64,000 bases of DNA, taken from assembly GCA_003024785.1 (NCBI GenBank), contig PUQB01000246.1, forward strand, positions 62,001-126,000, read 5' to 3'. The first letter of the stretch is position 1, and each line of letters starts with the position of its first letter. This document shows positions 1 to 12,508 of the stretch, piece after piece. The stretch is from Selaginella tamariscina (taxonomy: Eukaryota; Streptophyta; Lycopodiopsida; Selaginellales; Selaginellaceae). The translations under genes were made by a program, and so were the position numbers. The notes beneath the pieces were generated by a model. That model did no database searches. It saw only the letters and a list, made by a program, of their open reading frames with translations, and was not told the DNA's origin.

Positions 1-705
1 ACGTTTAAGGAGGAGAAGCTCTCTATAGTTAGGATTTCATACATGTAAGTTGTTGGTTGTCTCATTTATCTAACAGTTTGCAAACGTCTAGACTTGGCTT
101 TTGCAGTAGGCATGGTTTCAAAGTTTTTAGAAAATCTAGGTGAAGCTCACTGGTCTACAGTCAAATGAATCTTTAAATATCTCAGAGAACAACTAGCTAC
201 AACCTTAGGTATGGGAAATAGAATGTTCTCCAAGGCAGTGGGAGTAGCAGCAATTGAGCTGAACAAGCTAGAGAAATGGAGTTAATTGGTTATATAGACT
301 TAGATTGGGTTGACGACCAGGACTCAAAAAATCAATGTCTGGCTATTTATTCTTCTTAGATGGAGGTCTTGTTACTTGGAGTAGCAAGCAATAGACTAGC
401 ACGGCTCGTTCCTCCACTAAAGTTGAGTATAGTGGCTACAACAGCAGCACAAGAAGCTTGAAGACTTTATGAAGCAGATTAGAGTTCCTCTACACCCACC
501 TATCAAGCTGTTTTGTGATAATAAGAGTGCTATAGAGCTGTCGAGGAATCCCAGGTTCCATGGAAGAATGAAGCACTTTGAACTCAAGGTTCATTTCATA
601 CATGAGCAAATGCAGCACAACAAAATCTTGTTGGAGTATATTTCCACAAAGGAGATGACAACTGATATTATGACCAAGCCTCTAGGCCAAGTGAAGTTTA
701 CATAG
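1..705 (+). mobile_element. Ty1/copia retrotransposon fossil, 3' part of pol
   Basis: Broken remnant of a Ty1/copia element entering from the left edge. The readable part matches the end of reverse transcriptase and the RNase H region, with the family-typical stretches FCDNKSAIELSRNP (about 514-555) and a terminal DIMTKPLG-like motif near 665-685. No long terminal repeat could be paired inside the window, so only the 3' portion of the internal region is seen. It is clearly degenerate, with several breaks, and looks old. Confidence 0.8.
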
Positions 706-1091
706 CACCAAGACAAGATACAGATATTGGATTTTCCCTGAGTGGGAGTGGTAAGAGTCGGCTCTACTGTCCAGATTGGATCTAGTTTATGACGAGCTAG
801 AATGTGTTCAGAGTTAAAAGGGTTGGATGGAGACGAAGCGTTAACAACTAGTATATTTAAAATTGAAATACATTTCAAAATAGAAGGGTTTTTCATTCAT
901 GCAAAATATTTAAATACTTTTCTCAAAATTTCAATAACTTGTTAAAAAATAAATTAAATTTTTTAACGTAAAGTATATGCGGAGGATATTCTATAAGCAT
1001 TTTATCAGGGCCGTCCAGTGAATCCTACGGAGGAGATTTCCTCGTCTTGTGCACAAAAATGCCCAGTGTATCATTTTGTGCACTCTGAACG
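706..1091. other. flank between copia fossil and RPI gene
   Basis: This stretch joins the end of the copia remnant to the isomerase gene. It probably holds the tail of the fossil, then AT-rich DNA, then the isomerase 5' leader (about 1000-1091). I see no independent gene and no clear TATA box. Confidence 0.4.
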
Positions 1092-1704
1092 ATGGCCATC
1101 ATTGCCCTTACTAGCAGCGCCGCTGCCCTTTCCACCCTTTCCAGCGGCGCCCTTTCTAGCGGCGCCGCTAATCATCACCCGCCTAAATTCGTATGCTCTT
1201 CGTGTTCCTCGTTAGGATTCGTGAATAAAGGCATTAACGGCAGCAATAAGGGGTGCTCTTCATTAGGAGTTTTGAATAAGGGCAATAAGGGCTTCATGGC
1301 GAGTAAGATTCGCGGGGATCGGCTTGAAGTTGTTCGTGCAATTGCTACTGCTTCTCCAGGTAAGGGTTTAAGGTTTTTTTAATTCACATTGCTTTTTCTT
1401 AATTTCTTCGTATTTTTTTCTAATTTGTTTAATGCCCTTTTATTTTTTAAAATGAATTTTAGATACCCTCTTGCTAATTGTGTATTTTAATATATTAATT
1501 CACTTATTTAATATTTTTGCATATTATGTATACGAAGTTTACCTCAGGGATCATTGATAATTTCCTTATTATTTATCAAAAATGGTCTCATATAACTTCC
1601 AGTTATATAATTGATATAAACATAACATACCACAATGATGCATAACATAGAACAATAAAAATTCTTTGTATATTTAAGTATGGCATTGTGTGTGTGTGTG
1701 TGTG

Positions 1705-1779
<75 letters not shown>

Positions 1780-2746
1780 AAATTATATGATTATAGTCCT
1801 ATATCTTATGATGTTAAAACATAGCACAACATGATGTTATTCCATATATTTAACGGTAATCCTCAGCACTTCATCTTCTGTTTCAATATTGGCATAACAC
1901 CAACACAATGCTGTATGCATAATACATATGATTATATATAACTAATATTTGATTTTCAAATATATATTATTATAGTTATATGGTTTTATTTATTCCATTG
2001 TGTTTATTAGCGATTGATCCGGCATTACAAGATTCATTAAAGCGGGTAGTGGCAAAGAAGCTGTGGAACTTGTGAAACCTGGCATGGTGGTGGCCTCGGC
2101 ACGGGTAGCACGTCTTCCATGGCCATTGAAGAGCTTGGTAAACTTATTTCACAAGGAAAGGTCGGTTTTTATACATTTAATTAATAATCGATGAGTATTA
2201 CAACACAATAATTATCACATTTAATATATAATATATAGTATTATATATAACAATATATGTGAACTAACTATAGTTTATAGGACTATATATGAATTCATAT
2301 ATACTAGTGTATTATGTATTATTGCGCATAGTTAATTAATAAATATAGTTGTTACTTCTGTAGTTGAAGGATATTGTTGGTGTGGCATCGAGTTACCAGT
2401 CGAGGATACTTGCTCGTCAATTCGGTGTAAAAACTGTAAGTTATAAGAGAGAGATCTTTAAGTTTTTAGTAACTGTTATATATTTAATCTATAATTTAGT
2501 TAATTATGATTTGATTAGTCTATATGTTAATTATTAATCGTTATTGTTTTAATTAAGGTGGATTTAAACGATGTGAACGTGATAGACATTGCATTTGATG
2601 GAGCTGATGAAGTCGATGCTTCCATGAACCTTATTAAGGTTAGCTTTGTGTTTATTTATTTGCCCTTTACCAACGCAACTTTGATAGGGTGGTGGTGCAG
2701 CTCATACTCAAGAAAGGTGAGCATATAACTCGTGATATTTTAATTG

Positions 2747-2821
<75 letters not shown>

Positions 2822-3701
2822 GTTAACAGGTTGTGGATGCGATGGCTAAACAATGTGTAATATTGGTGGATCAATCAAAAGTGGTGTCCAGGCTTGGTTT
2901 AACATTTCCTGTAGCTGTAAGTGTTGTTATGTGTGGTGTGTGTATAGTCTGTGTGTTTGTGTGTGTGTGATATTGTTGTTTGTTCAGGTAGAAGTTCTTC
3001 CTTTCGCTATTTCACCTGTTCTTCGATCTTTAGTTGGGCTGGGTGGAGGTAATCCTTATACTATATATTTACTATAATATATTATATATATATATATAAT
3101 GCAGTTGCGGAGCTGCGAAATGCGTTGAGGAAGGATGGACCTGTGATAACGGATTTGGGAAACATGGTAGTTGATGTTAGATTTCCGGACGGTGTGAAAG
3201 ACCCTGCAGAACTAGAACGATCCATAAATATGATCCCTGGTGTTGTTGAGAACGGTAAGAATTATATATGCTCATATAAGTACACACATACGCATATGTA
3301 CATTTCATTTGTTATATGTTTATTAGCATGATGCTATAATATATTATTATATAAACATATGCTCTCTCTCTCTCTCTCTCTCTCTCTACGCACGATCCAT
3401 GTCTATTGTCTACATTATACTTCGTTTGCCATGTTTGTATATTAAATAGCTATTACTATAGTGCTATGTATGATTATCTTACAATGTGATGACAAATGCT
3501 ATGGATTATATAATACTTTTATGTGGTAAGTAAATGAAGTATGTTTATATATATTATATTATATATATAATATCAGGTTTATTTGTGGCATAGCAAATAC
3601 AGTGCTTGTTGCAACAAGAGACGGTGACGAAAGTACAAGTAGAGCTAGCGGATTTTGTGAAGAGCTTTGAGAGTGCAAAACAGGCTGCCTCAACTACTTA
3701 A
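1092..3701 (+). CDS. RPI: ribose-5-phosphate isomerase, plastid form
   Basis: Interconverts ribose 5-phosphate and ribulose 5-phosphate in the Calvin cycle and pentose phosphate pathway. Nine exons read from splice sites: 1092-1359, 2011-2160, 2364-2435, 2558-2638, 2688-2716, 2830-2916, 2988-3048, 3105-3254, 3577-3701. The first roughly 85 residues are rich in Ala, Ser, Gly and Lys with few acidic residues, as in a chloroplast transit peptide. Exon 4 carries the RpiA signature [10 protein letters not shown], followed by MNLIKGGGAA across the junction; exon 6 has [13 protein letters not shown] and exon 8 ends IPGVVENG. The glycine-rich GLGTGST region is encoded in exon 2 but out of register. 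At least four single-base gaps relative to the family occur (two in exon 2, one at the end of exon 5, one or more in exon 9), mostly in A or G runs, so I read them as sequence errors in a live gene. The start is the ATG opening the transit-peptide frame. Confidence 0.9.
1684..1775. repeat. compound microsatellite (TG)n-(GA)n in RPI intron 1
   Basis: TG repeats to about 1724 pass directly into GA repeats to 1775. It lies in the first intron of the isomerase gene. Confidence 0.95.
2749..2817. repeat. compound microsatellite (TC)n-(TA)n
   Basis: About 40 bp of CT repeats followed by about 29 bp of TA repeats, in the short intron just before exon 6 of the isomerase gene. Confidence 0.95.
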
Positions 3702-5019
3702 TTAATGGCGGATTAGTTTAAATAAGCTGGTATTAACAACTTATGCGTAATTCTTGTACTTATATTATATAATAGTTTAATTACATTTTGTTTTGATGCA
3801 GGTGTACTTGTGAAGTATGTATAGAAGTGTTTGTTCACGTAAATTTTATTGATAAATAGTGTTTAATACATGCTAAATAAGTATATACATACATTATAAT
3901 TTTACTTTATAAATCTTGTGAAGAGAACTTTCGAACGTTGAATCAATTAAGGGTTTGAATATTAATATTATTAATTTATTTAATATTAATAAATTATTAA
4001 TGTTAGATTTTAAATACGATTTTTTTAACATTTAGAATATGTTAATTTGGAACTTTTTTTGTTTGGTCATACTATATTTATATACAGTATAATTTGCTAA
4101 GATCCTGTAGACACATATCACTCTCTCTCTATATATAAATTTCTTAGAATTTTTACATTTGATATATATAGTGTGAAGAATACATTAAAACTAAGATGTA
4201 AATAATTAGTATACTCAATTAAAAAATATACATTATAATATTTTAATCTTTATATACATATATAATATACATAATGTATTATAATGTATTAACAATATAT
4301 TATTTACCAAAACAATATTGTTGCTAGATGGACAATTCCTCTTAAAGTATATACTTGTATTTAAATTATAAAGTTTAAAAATAGAAATTCATACATAAAT
4401 AAAATTCATAAATTTTGTAATTTTAAAATTTGTATTTTATACATTGCATATGTTTAAAACTTTGGAGACTGACGTTGAAAAATGGCATGTGGTACAAATT
4501 TTACAAATTTAAAATTTAAATTAAATTTTGAATTATAGGTAAATCTTTAAATATAAATAAATTTAAATAAAAAGTTATTAAAATGACATTATTAAAGAAT
4601 CCCATAATAATATAAGAAAGTAAAATACAACATATACCAATCATTAAAACTTACAATTCATGGTATAAATTTATTTGATTCCAAACAATGATAATTCTAA
4701 AAAAAATGCTTTGGGCATCTTTTTAAAAATGCTTAGTAAAAATTTGCATGAAGAAATACCATGAATTTTATGTCATATTACAAATATATACTATATATAA
4801 GTATTTATAAAATATACTCATATCTTAGTGGGTGGAGAGGGTATATTTTTAACTTTTTCAAAATTATATTCATTCTACAAAGTAGTTTGCAAATTATAAG
4901 CACTACCTATTAATAATAAAACAAAGTAATGTAAAAACTAATTCTAATACGTATAAGGTAGTTTCTCTAAACATGTTGCATATCCTCATGTAAATGCATG
5001 CATATATATGTATTATACA

Positions 5020-5055
<36 letters not shown>

Positions 5056-5289
5056 GTGAGAACATTGAGACTCAAGACAGTAAATACACAAAAACACAAA
5101 AAAACTCGTATATTTCTTATATTTAAGCTTAAGATTTATATATAAAAGAAAATGTATATCTTCACTATATTTGGATTATCTTATAAAACTTGTCATGATT
5201 ATAGGATTAACTATACCATAAATATCCTTAATAATTTCTAAAATATATCAAGATTACCTTTCATATATACCTTAGTTATTTTACAGTAT
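3702..5289. other. AT-rich intergenic region
   Basis: Very AT-rich DNA downstream of the isomerase gene. It holds short TA and AC arrays (AC around 5022-5047) and no reading frame with protein-like composition. I see no gene here. Confidence 0.6.
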
Positions 5290-6690
5290 TCCTCCTCGTA
5301 AGAAAAACTTTTTTAATCGCATAATATAAATAACCAAAAAACTTCATAAGACTCGACATTTTATATATGAATACTTAAGGACGACTTAATAAAGAACTTT
5401 GTAAGGACCAAGCAATTTTTTAAGAAACCTAGAGTGAGTTCTTTTGTCAAAAAATGTACAAAGTCATGGAGTTGTAGCGCCCATTTTGGCAAACTATCCT
5501 AGCAATTTCTTATTCTTCAATAATGCATTATCCCAATAACTTCATGTTCTTCAACAATGTAAAAATAAACTATAAGTACACTCCAAAAGCATATGAGACT
5601 TATAGAGATATACATGAAAATGCTCTAAAGCCCACACTATAGCTAAACACTCAAGATCCAAGACATAATAATTGTGTTTTGAACTTTACAATGCTCTAAG
5701 CGATAGAATGTCAAACGAACTCATTATATATGTCAGTCTACATTAAGACTCCACCAATATCAAACAAAAGCATTGGTTCGTAATATAAAAAAATGAAAAA
5801 TTCAGATAATGAAGCACTGAAGAGTACATTAAATACTTTATTAATTTATAAAAAATAGTTTCACATTCATTAATTTACACAAAAGAAACATTCTATGTAA
5901 TAAGTTTGCAAAGAAGTAATGACATTAATCAAATGAGGTATAAAACATCTTAAATATGTGACTCTACCGAAAAATTACAATAAAGACTCTACATCCATTA
6001 AATAAGGAAATGTCGCCATAGCCTCCACCTTGGATGGATCCACATGCAACCCCTCATGAGAAATTATGTACCCAAATATGTTGTTTCAAATGTATCAAAA
6101 ACACACTTAAGCTTCTTCAACTTCTCGTAATCAATTAAACATGTGAATTACTTTTTTAAAAATGATCTTTCCAAAATCTTTTGATGTGAACTAATTGCAA
6201 TGTCTCTAAAAATTCATCATTAAAAAACTTTATATATCATATGTTGAAACATGACAAGAATCAAAAGACATAATAAAAACTCATATAAACCAAAAAATAT
6301 TTGAAATGTTATTTAGGAATATCTTCTGGAGTTATATAAATTTATTAATAACATTAAATAAGATCTAATTTAGTAAACTAATGATTCTTATCTAATTGAT
6401 TTAACAAATCCTATGTGTTCAGCAAAGGATAACTATTAAATTTCATGATAACATCTATGGGTATAATCCATTGTGAATTACTTAAATCCATCAAGTTTAT
6501 TCACCAAATAAAGCTCAAATGCCCAAGAATTAAAAGAACATCAAATAAGCTTCTTCTTTAGTAACTCTAACACACATTTTTGTATGATGGCCAATTTCTT
6601 TAAAGATCATCAAACAACAGTTTTGTAAAGTAAAGAATCCCTTGTTTAAATGCGATGTTGTGTTTGAACTTGATAGTAGGGGTGATATAT
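5290..6690 (-). mobile_element. Ty3/gypsy retrotransposon fossil, pol fragment
   Basis: Read on the minus strand, the segment shows heavily decayed reverse transcriptase and RNase H similarity. The clearest landmark lies near 6000-6075 and reads like ISHEGLHVDPSKVEAM, the conserved gypsy stretch between the reverse transcriptase and RNase H domains. Further family-like stretches lie on both sides. No flanking long terminal repeats were paired. The element has many breaks and looks old. Confidence 0.6.
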
Positions 6691-8299
6691 GTGGAGAAAA
6701 GATTTAAATACTTTTTCAATAATTGTTATAATTGAAACTCTCGATTCAAAGAAGTTAAGTTAGTTGGTCATGCATGACTACATTGAAGAAAACTGTTGCA
6801 CACTATGTATGTCATAGTTCTAATTTAGTGGGTTGACCACCTAGTTAGAAAGACCCAAGCATAACTGGGTCATCATGACCAAGGGCCTTCTCATAAACAT
6901 TAATTGGCCCTTTGCCTAGTGAAAGAGAAAGGTTGACACACTTGTCCTTACATAACTAAATTCCTCGATCACATGTGTACAGTCATGTGTCTCTGAGATT
7001 GCCTCTAGCCTAATTGACATGTGATGCGAGTATAGCCATGTGTATATAGATCGCTTCTGAATTAGGTGCGAGCCATGTGTGTGTAGATCGCTCTGAGATG
7101 CGCTAAAACTTGTCATGACCCTTGAGGGCATCCACTTTCTTAAATGGGTGAAGAGTGTCATAGTTGTAACCTGGTGAGTTGACCACCTAAATAAAAGATT
7201 ATGGGATATGTGGGAAGACCCAAGTATAACTGGGTCATCATAACCAGGGACCCTTATAAACATCAAGCCCTTTGCCTAATTGGCTTAAGGGAGAGGAAAA
7301 GAAAAGGTGCATGACTTATTATCGAGGTCTCAATTGACAACTTGCTTTACAATGCATCTAACTAAGTACATCAAAGTATTAATGTAAAAATTTAATGTGA
7401 AAACACATGGAGCTACAACTCATCTATATAAGTCCCAAATTACAAATAAGTGTAAATGAAATAACATGAGTACACCCATCTCCGTACAAAACATGTAAAG
7501 GTTCCTTCGCTGGCACCATTATTAAAACACAACACTTAACCATGTTAACAGAAATAAAAGAAATATTATAACTTATATAATAAGAATAGTTACAGGAGAA
7601 TTATGTATGAAATCTTACAATTTAAATGAAGACAATTGTTTACAAGCAGTTCACAAAGTTTGAAGTGAAAAAGAAAAAAGAAATAGAGGATCAAGAGATA
7701 AGAAAAAAGTGTTGGGGACCTTTGTACCTAACACACCTATTCATTTCATATTTCATGTGCAATATCCATAGGAGCACATCTATAATAGCAACACACGATT
7801 TTGACTTGGACATCAACTTAGGTAGGGTGGTCACAAATCAAAAAAACGTCAACATTGTCAAAAGAACACTACAAACCTAACAAAAAAACTGCCCTTCTTG
7901 ACCATGCCCAACACTATTTACATGAGCAGTATCCACTTACATGGTCACATAACTAACAAGAACATTGAAGGTGAGAGAAAAGATTGCCTATGAAATAGGT
8001 AATTGTATTTTATAAGCCACCTCAAAACGTAGTGAAAGGTTCTTCTAGAGTGAGTGCATAGACTAATTTACATAATCAAGTCAAAGAGCAAGCCATAACA
8101 TACCTAATTTGATGCACTTTGAATATGGTAGAATCAACCCACATCAAAAGAATCACGAAATTTAATGGCAAACTACATAATAAACTCATGTGGTGCTTTT
8201 TTTGAACAATAGAATTATTGGAATGTCTCGTTAAAATCTTATACTCTTTAAAAAGCTAATTTAAACTCCACTTTAGGGTGAATCATATTATTCATTGTA
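6691..8299. other. degenerate repeat-derived region, no gene
   Basis: Moderately AT-rich DNA between the gypsy fossil and the Harbinger element. It contains the direct repeats listed separately (6811-7285) and otherwise only scattered short frames. It may be the remaining part of the neighbouring retroelement, but I could not recognise any domain. Confidence 0.4.
6811..7285. repeat. pair of about 120-bp imperfect direct repeats
   Basis: Copy A (about 6811-6921) and copy B (about 7157-7280) both begin GTCATAGTT, contain GTTGACCACCTA, then CATAACTGGGTCATCAT or its near-variant, and end CCCTTTGCCTA. Their starts are 346 bp apart. The spacer holds a smaller repeat built on CATGTGT...AGATCGCT-like units at about 6970-7105. 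They could be sub-repeats or terminal-repeat remnants of the adjacent gypsy fossil. Confidence 0.7.
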
Positions 8300-9746
8300 G
8301 GGTCATTTCACACCAACCTTTACTTAGGGTTAAATGTGAATTTTAATCTTCACACCACATTACCTTTACTTATAAATTAAAAGTGCTAAAGTAAAAGTTA
8401 TATTTAATCAAAATTTCTTCACACCAAAAGTACAATTACTTTAAAGTTAAAGGTCTCGTGTAAATGTTTTTAATTTCTATGGTGTTTTTAACATTTAGCT
8501 AAATGTATAATTTCTAACGTTTACAGCCTTTAATTAAGGGCATGGCAGAGGTGGGCAAGCTGAGTAGAGGTGTGGCGACTTGATTTAGGGTGTGACTGAA
8601 TACACAAGCGTGGTGACCAGGTTTAGGTGTGAGTTGCAGATAGGATTTGGCAGCTGCTATGAAGAAATGAATCACAAATCAAGTTTGTAACTTGAGACTC
8701 CATGCTTTCTTCTCACATTTTTGGCCTTCTCGGCAGATTTGAAATAATGGAACCATCACAAGATCCAGAGGTCTATGTCAAGCACCATAAGTTCAGCATT
8801 GTCCTCCAAGCAATTGTTTGATACAAGAAACAATTCATGGACATTTGTTGTGGCTGGCCAGGCTCGGTGCACGATGGTCTGTGTGGAGGACTTCTGGATT
8901 TCGAAAGCGGCTAGAGCAACAGGAAGTGATGCAACGTCCAACAATTCAAGTTCCAAGTCACCAAGTTCAAGAGGCTCCATTGGTGCTGCAACCTTACCTT
9001 TTGGGAGATAAAGGTTATGCTTGTAGTGCAGAGATCATGACTCCGTACCGGCGTTCTTCAAACTTAAATGTGACAAAGCGGTTCTACAACAAAGAGTTAT
9101 CAAAAGCAAGAGGCATTGTTGAGTGTGCCTTTGGTCTGCTCAAAGGTATGTTTTTTGCTCAAGACTTCTAGATTTTGCTATCCTTTTTTTTCTTTCCAGG
9201 GAAGTTCAAGATTTTGGCTCACAAGCTTCGTCTACAGCCTACTGCTGCTCCAAACGTTGTCTACGCATGCTGTCTACTACACAACTTTCTAATAGCTATT
9301 GGGATGCAAATGTTAATGAAGAGATTCGAGAGCTTGGATTGGATAGAGTGGCTGATATGGAGGAGGAGGATCCGGTGCTCAGACTTCGATCGGAGCTGAA
9401 TGGAGAAAACATTAGAACAGTTTAGCTCAATATATTGCAAATGTTTGAATGAAAAAGATTTGCTTTAAATAAAATTTATAAGTAGTTGTTGGTGTGAAGC
9501 GTTTACTTTTACATGTTTTAAATAATGGTTAGTGTGAAGATAATACCTTTTATTTAGAACTACATTTTATTAAAATCTTTGGTGTGAAGAAAATTATTTT
9601 AAAAACTAACATTTACGTATTAATATGGTAATTGTGACTAAAGGTGACCTTAACTTTACTAGTGTGATTATTTTACATTTAAAATTTTCCATTACACATA
9701 TTTAACTAAAAGTTTTGGGCTAAGTAAAGGTTGGTGTGAACAGCCC
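8300..9746 (+). mobile_element. PIF/Harbinger DNA transposon with TIRs
   Basis: A 1.45-kb element bounded by terminal inverted repeats of about 30 bp. The left end contains CACACCAACCTTTACTTAG (about 8310-8328) and the right end its reverse complement ending at GGTGTGAACAGCCC (9746). Subterminal regions carry many scattered copies of CTTCACACCA or its complement (for example near 8361, 8410, 9490, 9533, 9578), a pattern typical of transposase-binding subterminal repeats. The interior encodes a PIF-type transposase. I could not define an exact 3-bp target duplication. Confidence 0.8.
8747..9425 (+). pseudogene. PIF/Harbinger (DDE_Tnp_4) transposase, shortened
   Basis: Catalyses cut-and-paste transposition in intact relatives. 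Visible motifs: an HHKFSIVLQAIV-like segment, GWPGSVHD, then YLLGDKGYACSAEIMTPYR (second catalytic Asp) and ARGIVECAFGLLK (catalytic Glu). After a 54-bp GT-AG intron at 9146-9199 come KFKILAHKL and YACCLLHNFLI. The N-terminal region holding the first catalytic Asp (usually in an IDGTHI-like motif) is missing, and the frame changes at least once in the first half. I therefore call it a non-autonomous or dead copy. The C-terminal part is well preserved, suggesting fairly recent loss. Confidence 0.8.
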
Positions 9747-10702
9747 TGAGTAAAGTGATGGGTGGTGACAATTATTATATCACTAAAGAGCAACATCTAA
9801 GAGACATGTTAGGAATTTATAAAGACATTGTGTAGTTGTACACTTACGATATGTGGTAATAATAAAAAATTGAATTAACAATGATGAACAGCTTCACCCG
9901 TAAGACCTTAAAAAGGTTAAAGCTGCACACAGGGATTTGACGTAGAGCAAGAGAAGGAGCTTGAGCTGAACTGCAAGAGTTGATCATTCTAATGCACGAT
10001 GCGGATTATTAAAAAGAAATAATATTCAACTTTAATGGACTAGTGATCAACCGTTTCAGTATTAAATTTAAAACTTACCATGGGAAAGTTTCACAAAGTT
10101 TTACCTCCATGCCTCACATGTTACAGTTTAATTTTATATAAATTGTGTAGGTGTATAATTATATGAATATATGATGTTAGTTATATATATATATAAAAAA
10201 AAAAGTTTATGTACACACTAATAATCATTTATTAATATATTTAATTTTGTATAATTATATTTAATATAAAATAAATATATAAATATAAAAGATTTGATTA
10301 TTTTAAGGTATACCACACTATTCATTTTAAAATCCCTTGATGATTGGATCGAGATCTTTACACTTCCCTAAATTAAATGAAGGTTTTATAAATTTCAAAA
10401 ATATTACAATATGTATCAAAAATTTGATAAGTATACGAACGATTGTTCTTGTAATTATTAAATAATATATTAAAATGAAGTTTTATGTAATGTGAAAAAA
10501 TTAGAAGAGAGATTTTCTAGGTATATATAGAGTATATCATAAACCATTGAATATATATAAGACCTGCATTTGCTCAAAAATCATCTATTTTGATAAGGTG
10601 GCCGTTATCTAAAATGGAATATTAATATTGATATTATATGCAAATAAACACTATTCTTAATATTAATGCTTAAGCAAAACCAAAACTGTATACAAAATGA
10701 TC
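9747..10702. other. AT-rich intergenic region
   Basis: Spacer between the Harbinger element and the 3' end of the coiled-coil gene. It includes a short TA run near 10180 and otherwise featureless AT-rich sequence. I see no gene. Confidence 0.6.
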
Positions 10703-11826
10703 TTACTCAGTCTCATGATTAGGATTAATATCTTCCTGTGCACTTAGCACCTTAACCGCATCCAAATCCTCGTCAGCTTTCTCCATTCCCACGTCGGCCC
10801 GCTCCGTTTCCACGTCAACATGTTCCCTTGTAATGTCAGCCTGTTCCCGTTTTCGATCGTCAGCCTCCCCGTTCTTTATACCATCTAAGATAATCAAGTT
10901 AATGCGGTTATATCCATGCTATATGTGTAAGCAATGTATAAATTTAATTTGACTAAACACCACTTATAGTCGTATGTACATATTAACAACAGGCATATTG
11001 CATATTGAAATGAATAATATATGTTATGCGTAATATATATACATACCAGTTGCTTCTGCTTCTTCCGTGTTAGTTTCAGTAGTCTCTACCTTGTCCGATG
11101 CTACTAAACCGTGCTCCAAATCCTCCCTTGTTTCTGTAATTATATATTTACATTGTTAATACATGCATACGTACACACATAAATATAAGTATTGTGTGTA
11201 TATATATGCACATACTTGGAGAATCCCAAGTTCTTCTTGATGAGACCCAGTAGTAGTGTTGGATTTAAAGAGCTCGAGCTGATCCTCAAGTTCCTTAACC
11301 CGATTCCTAAGCTTTAGTACGTCTCCAACCTGGCTTAACTGCTCCTTAAGTTTGGTAATCTGCTTATAAATCCCATGTTATATAATTACAGTTTTATCAT
11401 ATAAAAGTGATAATAAACACATGTTAGTACTAAGCGATAAAACAACTATTAGAGAGAGAGTATCGAATATATAGACACACAGGTGTATGTATGTTTATAA
11501 TACCTCACGGTCTTTGTTGGTAAGAGAGGCATGAAGCAAGTTCTCTTCAGCTAACAAACGTTTGTTTAACTCCATTTGTGTCAGCTATATTCGTACATCA
11601 TTAGTGTAACATATAATTTAACAAGTTAGTAAATACAGTTAATGAAGTGATAAACCTGCGAGCTAATGTTGCCATTTGCCACAGCCAGTTGAACTTTCTG
11701 CTCATGCAAGTCCTTCGCCATTTTCTCCAGCTCATCTTTCTCGTTCTGTACAACCTACATAATTCCTTTCATATAAATATGAAACTTATAACATAGATAC
11801 GTAGTGTGTGTGTGTGTGTGTGTGTG

Positions 11827-11914
<88 letters not shown>

Positions 11915-12247
11915 AAGCACACACATGTAAATAGGAATAAATCTTGAGAAAATGATAAATATCATCGAGCTGCTCTGGAACTCATCACACACACACCAGC
12001 ACACACATCACATATACAAACATACATACATACATAATATATATAGAGAGAGAGAGAGAGATTTTGTACAGATGGGGAGAAAATGCAGGTACATAACGGG
12101 GAAATGCGTACCTTGAGCTGCTGGTAAAATGTCATCGAGCTGAACATTATTGGGATTGTGAGAGACCAAATCCTGAAACATCATAACACATACAAGCATC
12201 AAGGCGAGCACCAGGATGCTTGCCGCACCTCTTCCCACGGCGCCCAT
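10703..12247 (-). CDS. single-pass membrane coiled-coil protein, unrecognised
   Basis: Exons on the minus strand: 12112-12247, 11656-11754, 11504-11584, 11216-11362, 11047-11133, 10703-10884, giving about 240 residues. The N-terminus has a short positively charged lead (MGAVGRG) and one strong hydrophobic segment, SILVLALMLVCVMMF, that could be a signal anchor. The middle (exons 2-4) is a Glu/Lys/Gln/Leu-rich heptad-like coiled coil (for example NEKDELEKMAKDLHEQK and LEDQLELF). The tail is acidic with repeated AD/ER/VE patterns and ends NPNHETE. Frames join cleanly if one T in a T4 run near the end of exon 1 and one G in exon 4 are miscounted. The gene is divergent from the RH36 helicase with 261 bp between starts. 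I recognise no family; a Golgi, ER or nuclear-envelope tether is a guess from architecture only. Confidence 0.7.
11803..11914. repeat. compound microsatellite (TG)n-(GA)n
   Basis: TG repeats followed by about 80 bp of GA repeats with two interruptions, in intron 1 of the coiled-coil gene. Confidence 0.95.
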
Positions 12248-12508
12248 AGCCCAACCCTAAAACCCAGTTTGTGAATCTTTATTAAATGTTTTGTAAACAT
12301 TAGAAGAATAACATTTTGAAATTGAAATAAAGTTTATTTTACTATGTATGTTTAAATTGAATTCAACATTATCATTAATGGTTTTAATAATATGTAAATA
12401 TTAAACTTATTTTAATAATTAAATAGTTCAATAGAATTTTAGAACTTATTTCAATATCAGATAAAAAAAATATGTTAACTAAGCTTAAACCCTAGGCGAA
12501 AACCTAAA
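12248..12508. promoter_or_regulatory. divergent promoter with telo-box-like motifs
   Basis: A 261-bp interval between the start codons of the coiled-coil gene (-) and the RH36 helicase (+). AACCCTAAAACCC lies at about 12253-12265 and TAAACCCTAGG at about 12486-12496. These resemble plant telo-boxes (AAACCCTAA), which are enriched in promoters and leaders of ribosome-biogenesis and translation genes. The middle is plain AT-rich DNA. Confidence 0.5.

Noticed and set aside
6916-7266. 116-codon minus-strand frame
   Set aside because: It spans the direct repeats and a repeat-rich spacer, shows no domain and has no splice or promoter context.
8775-9011. Several overlapping open frames at 8756-9425
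   Set aside because: They are frame shadows of one shortened Harbinger transposase; only the frames with transposase motifs were kept.
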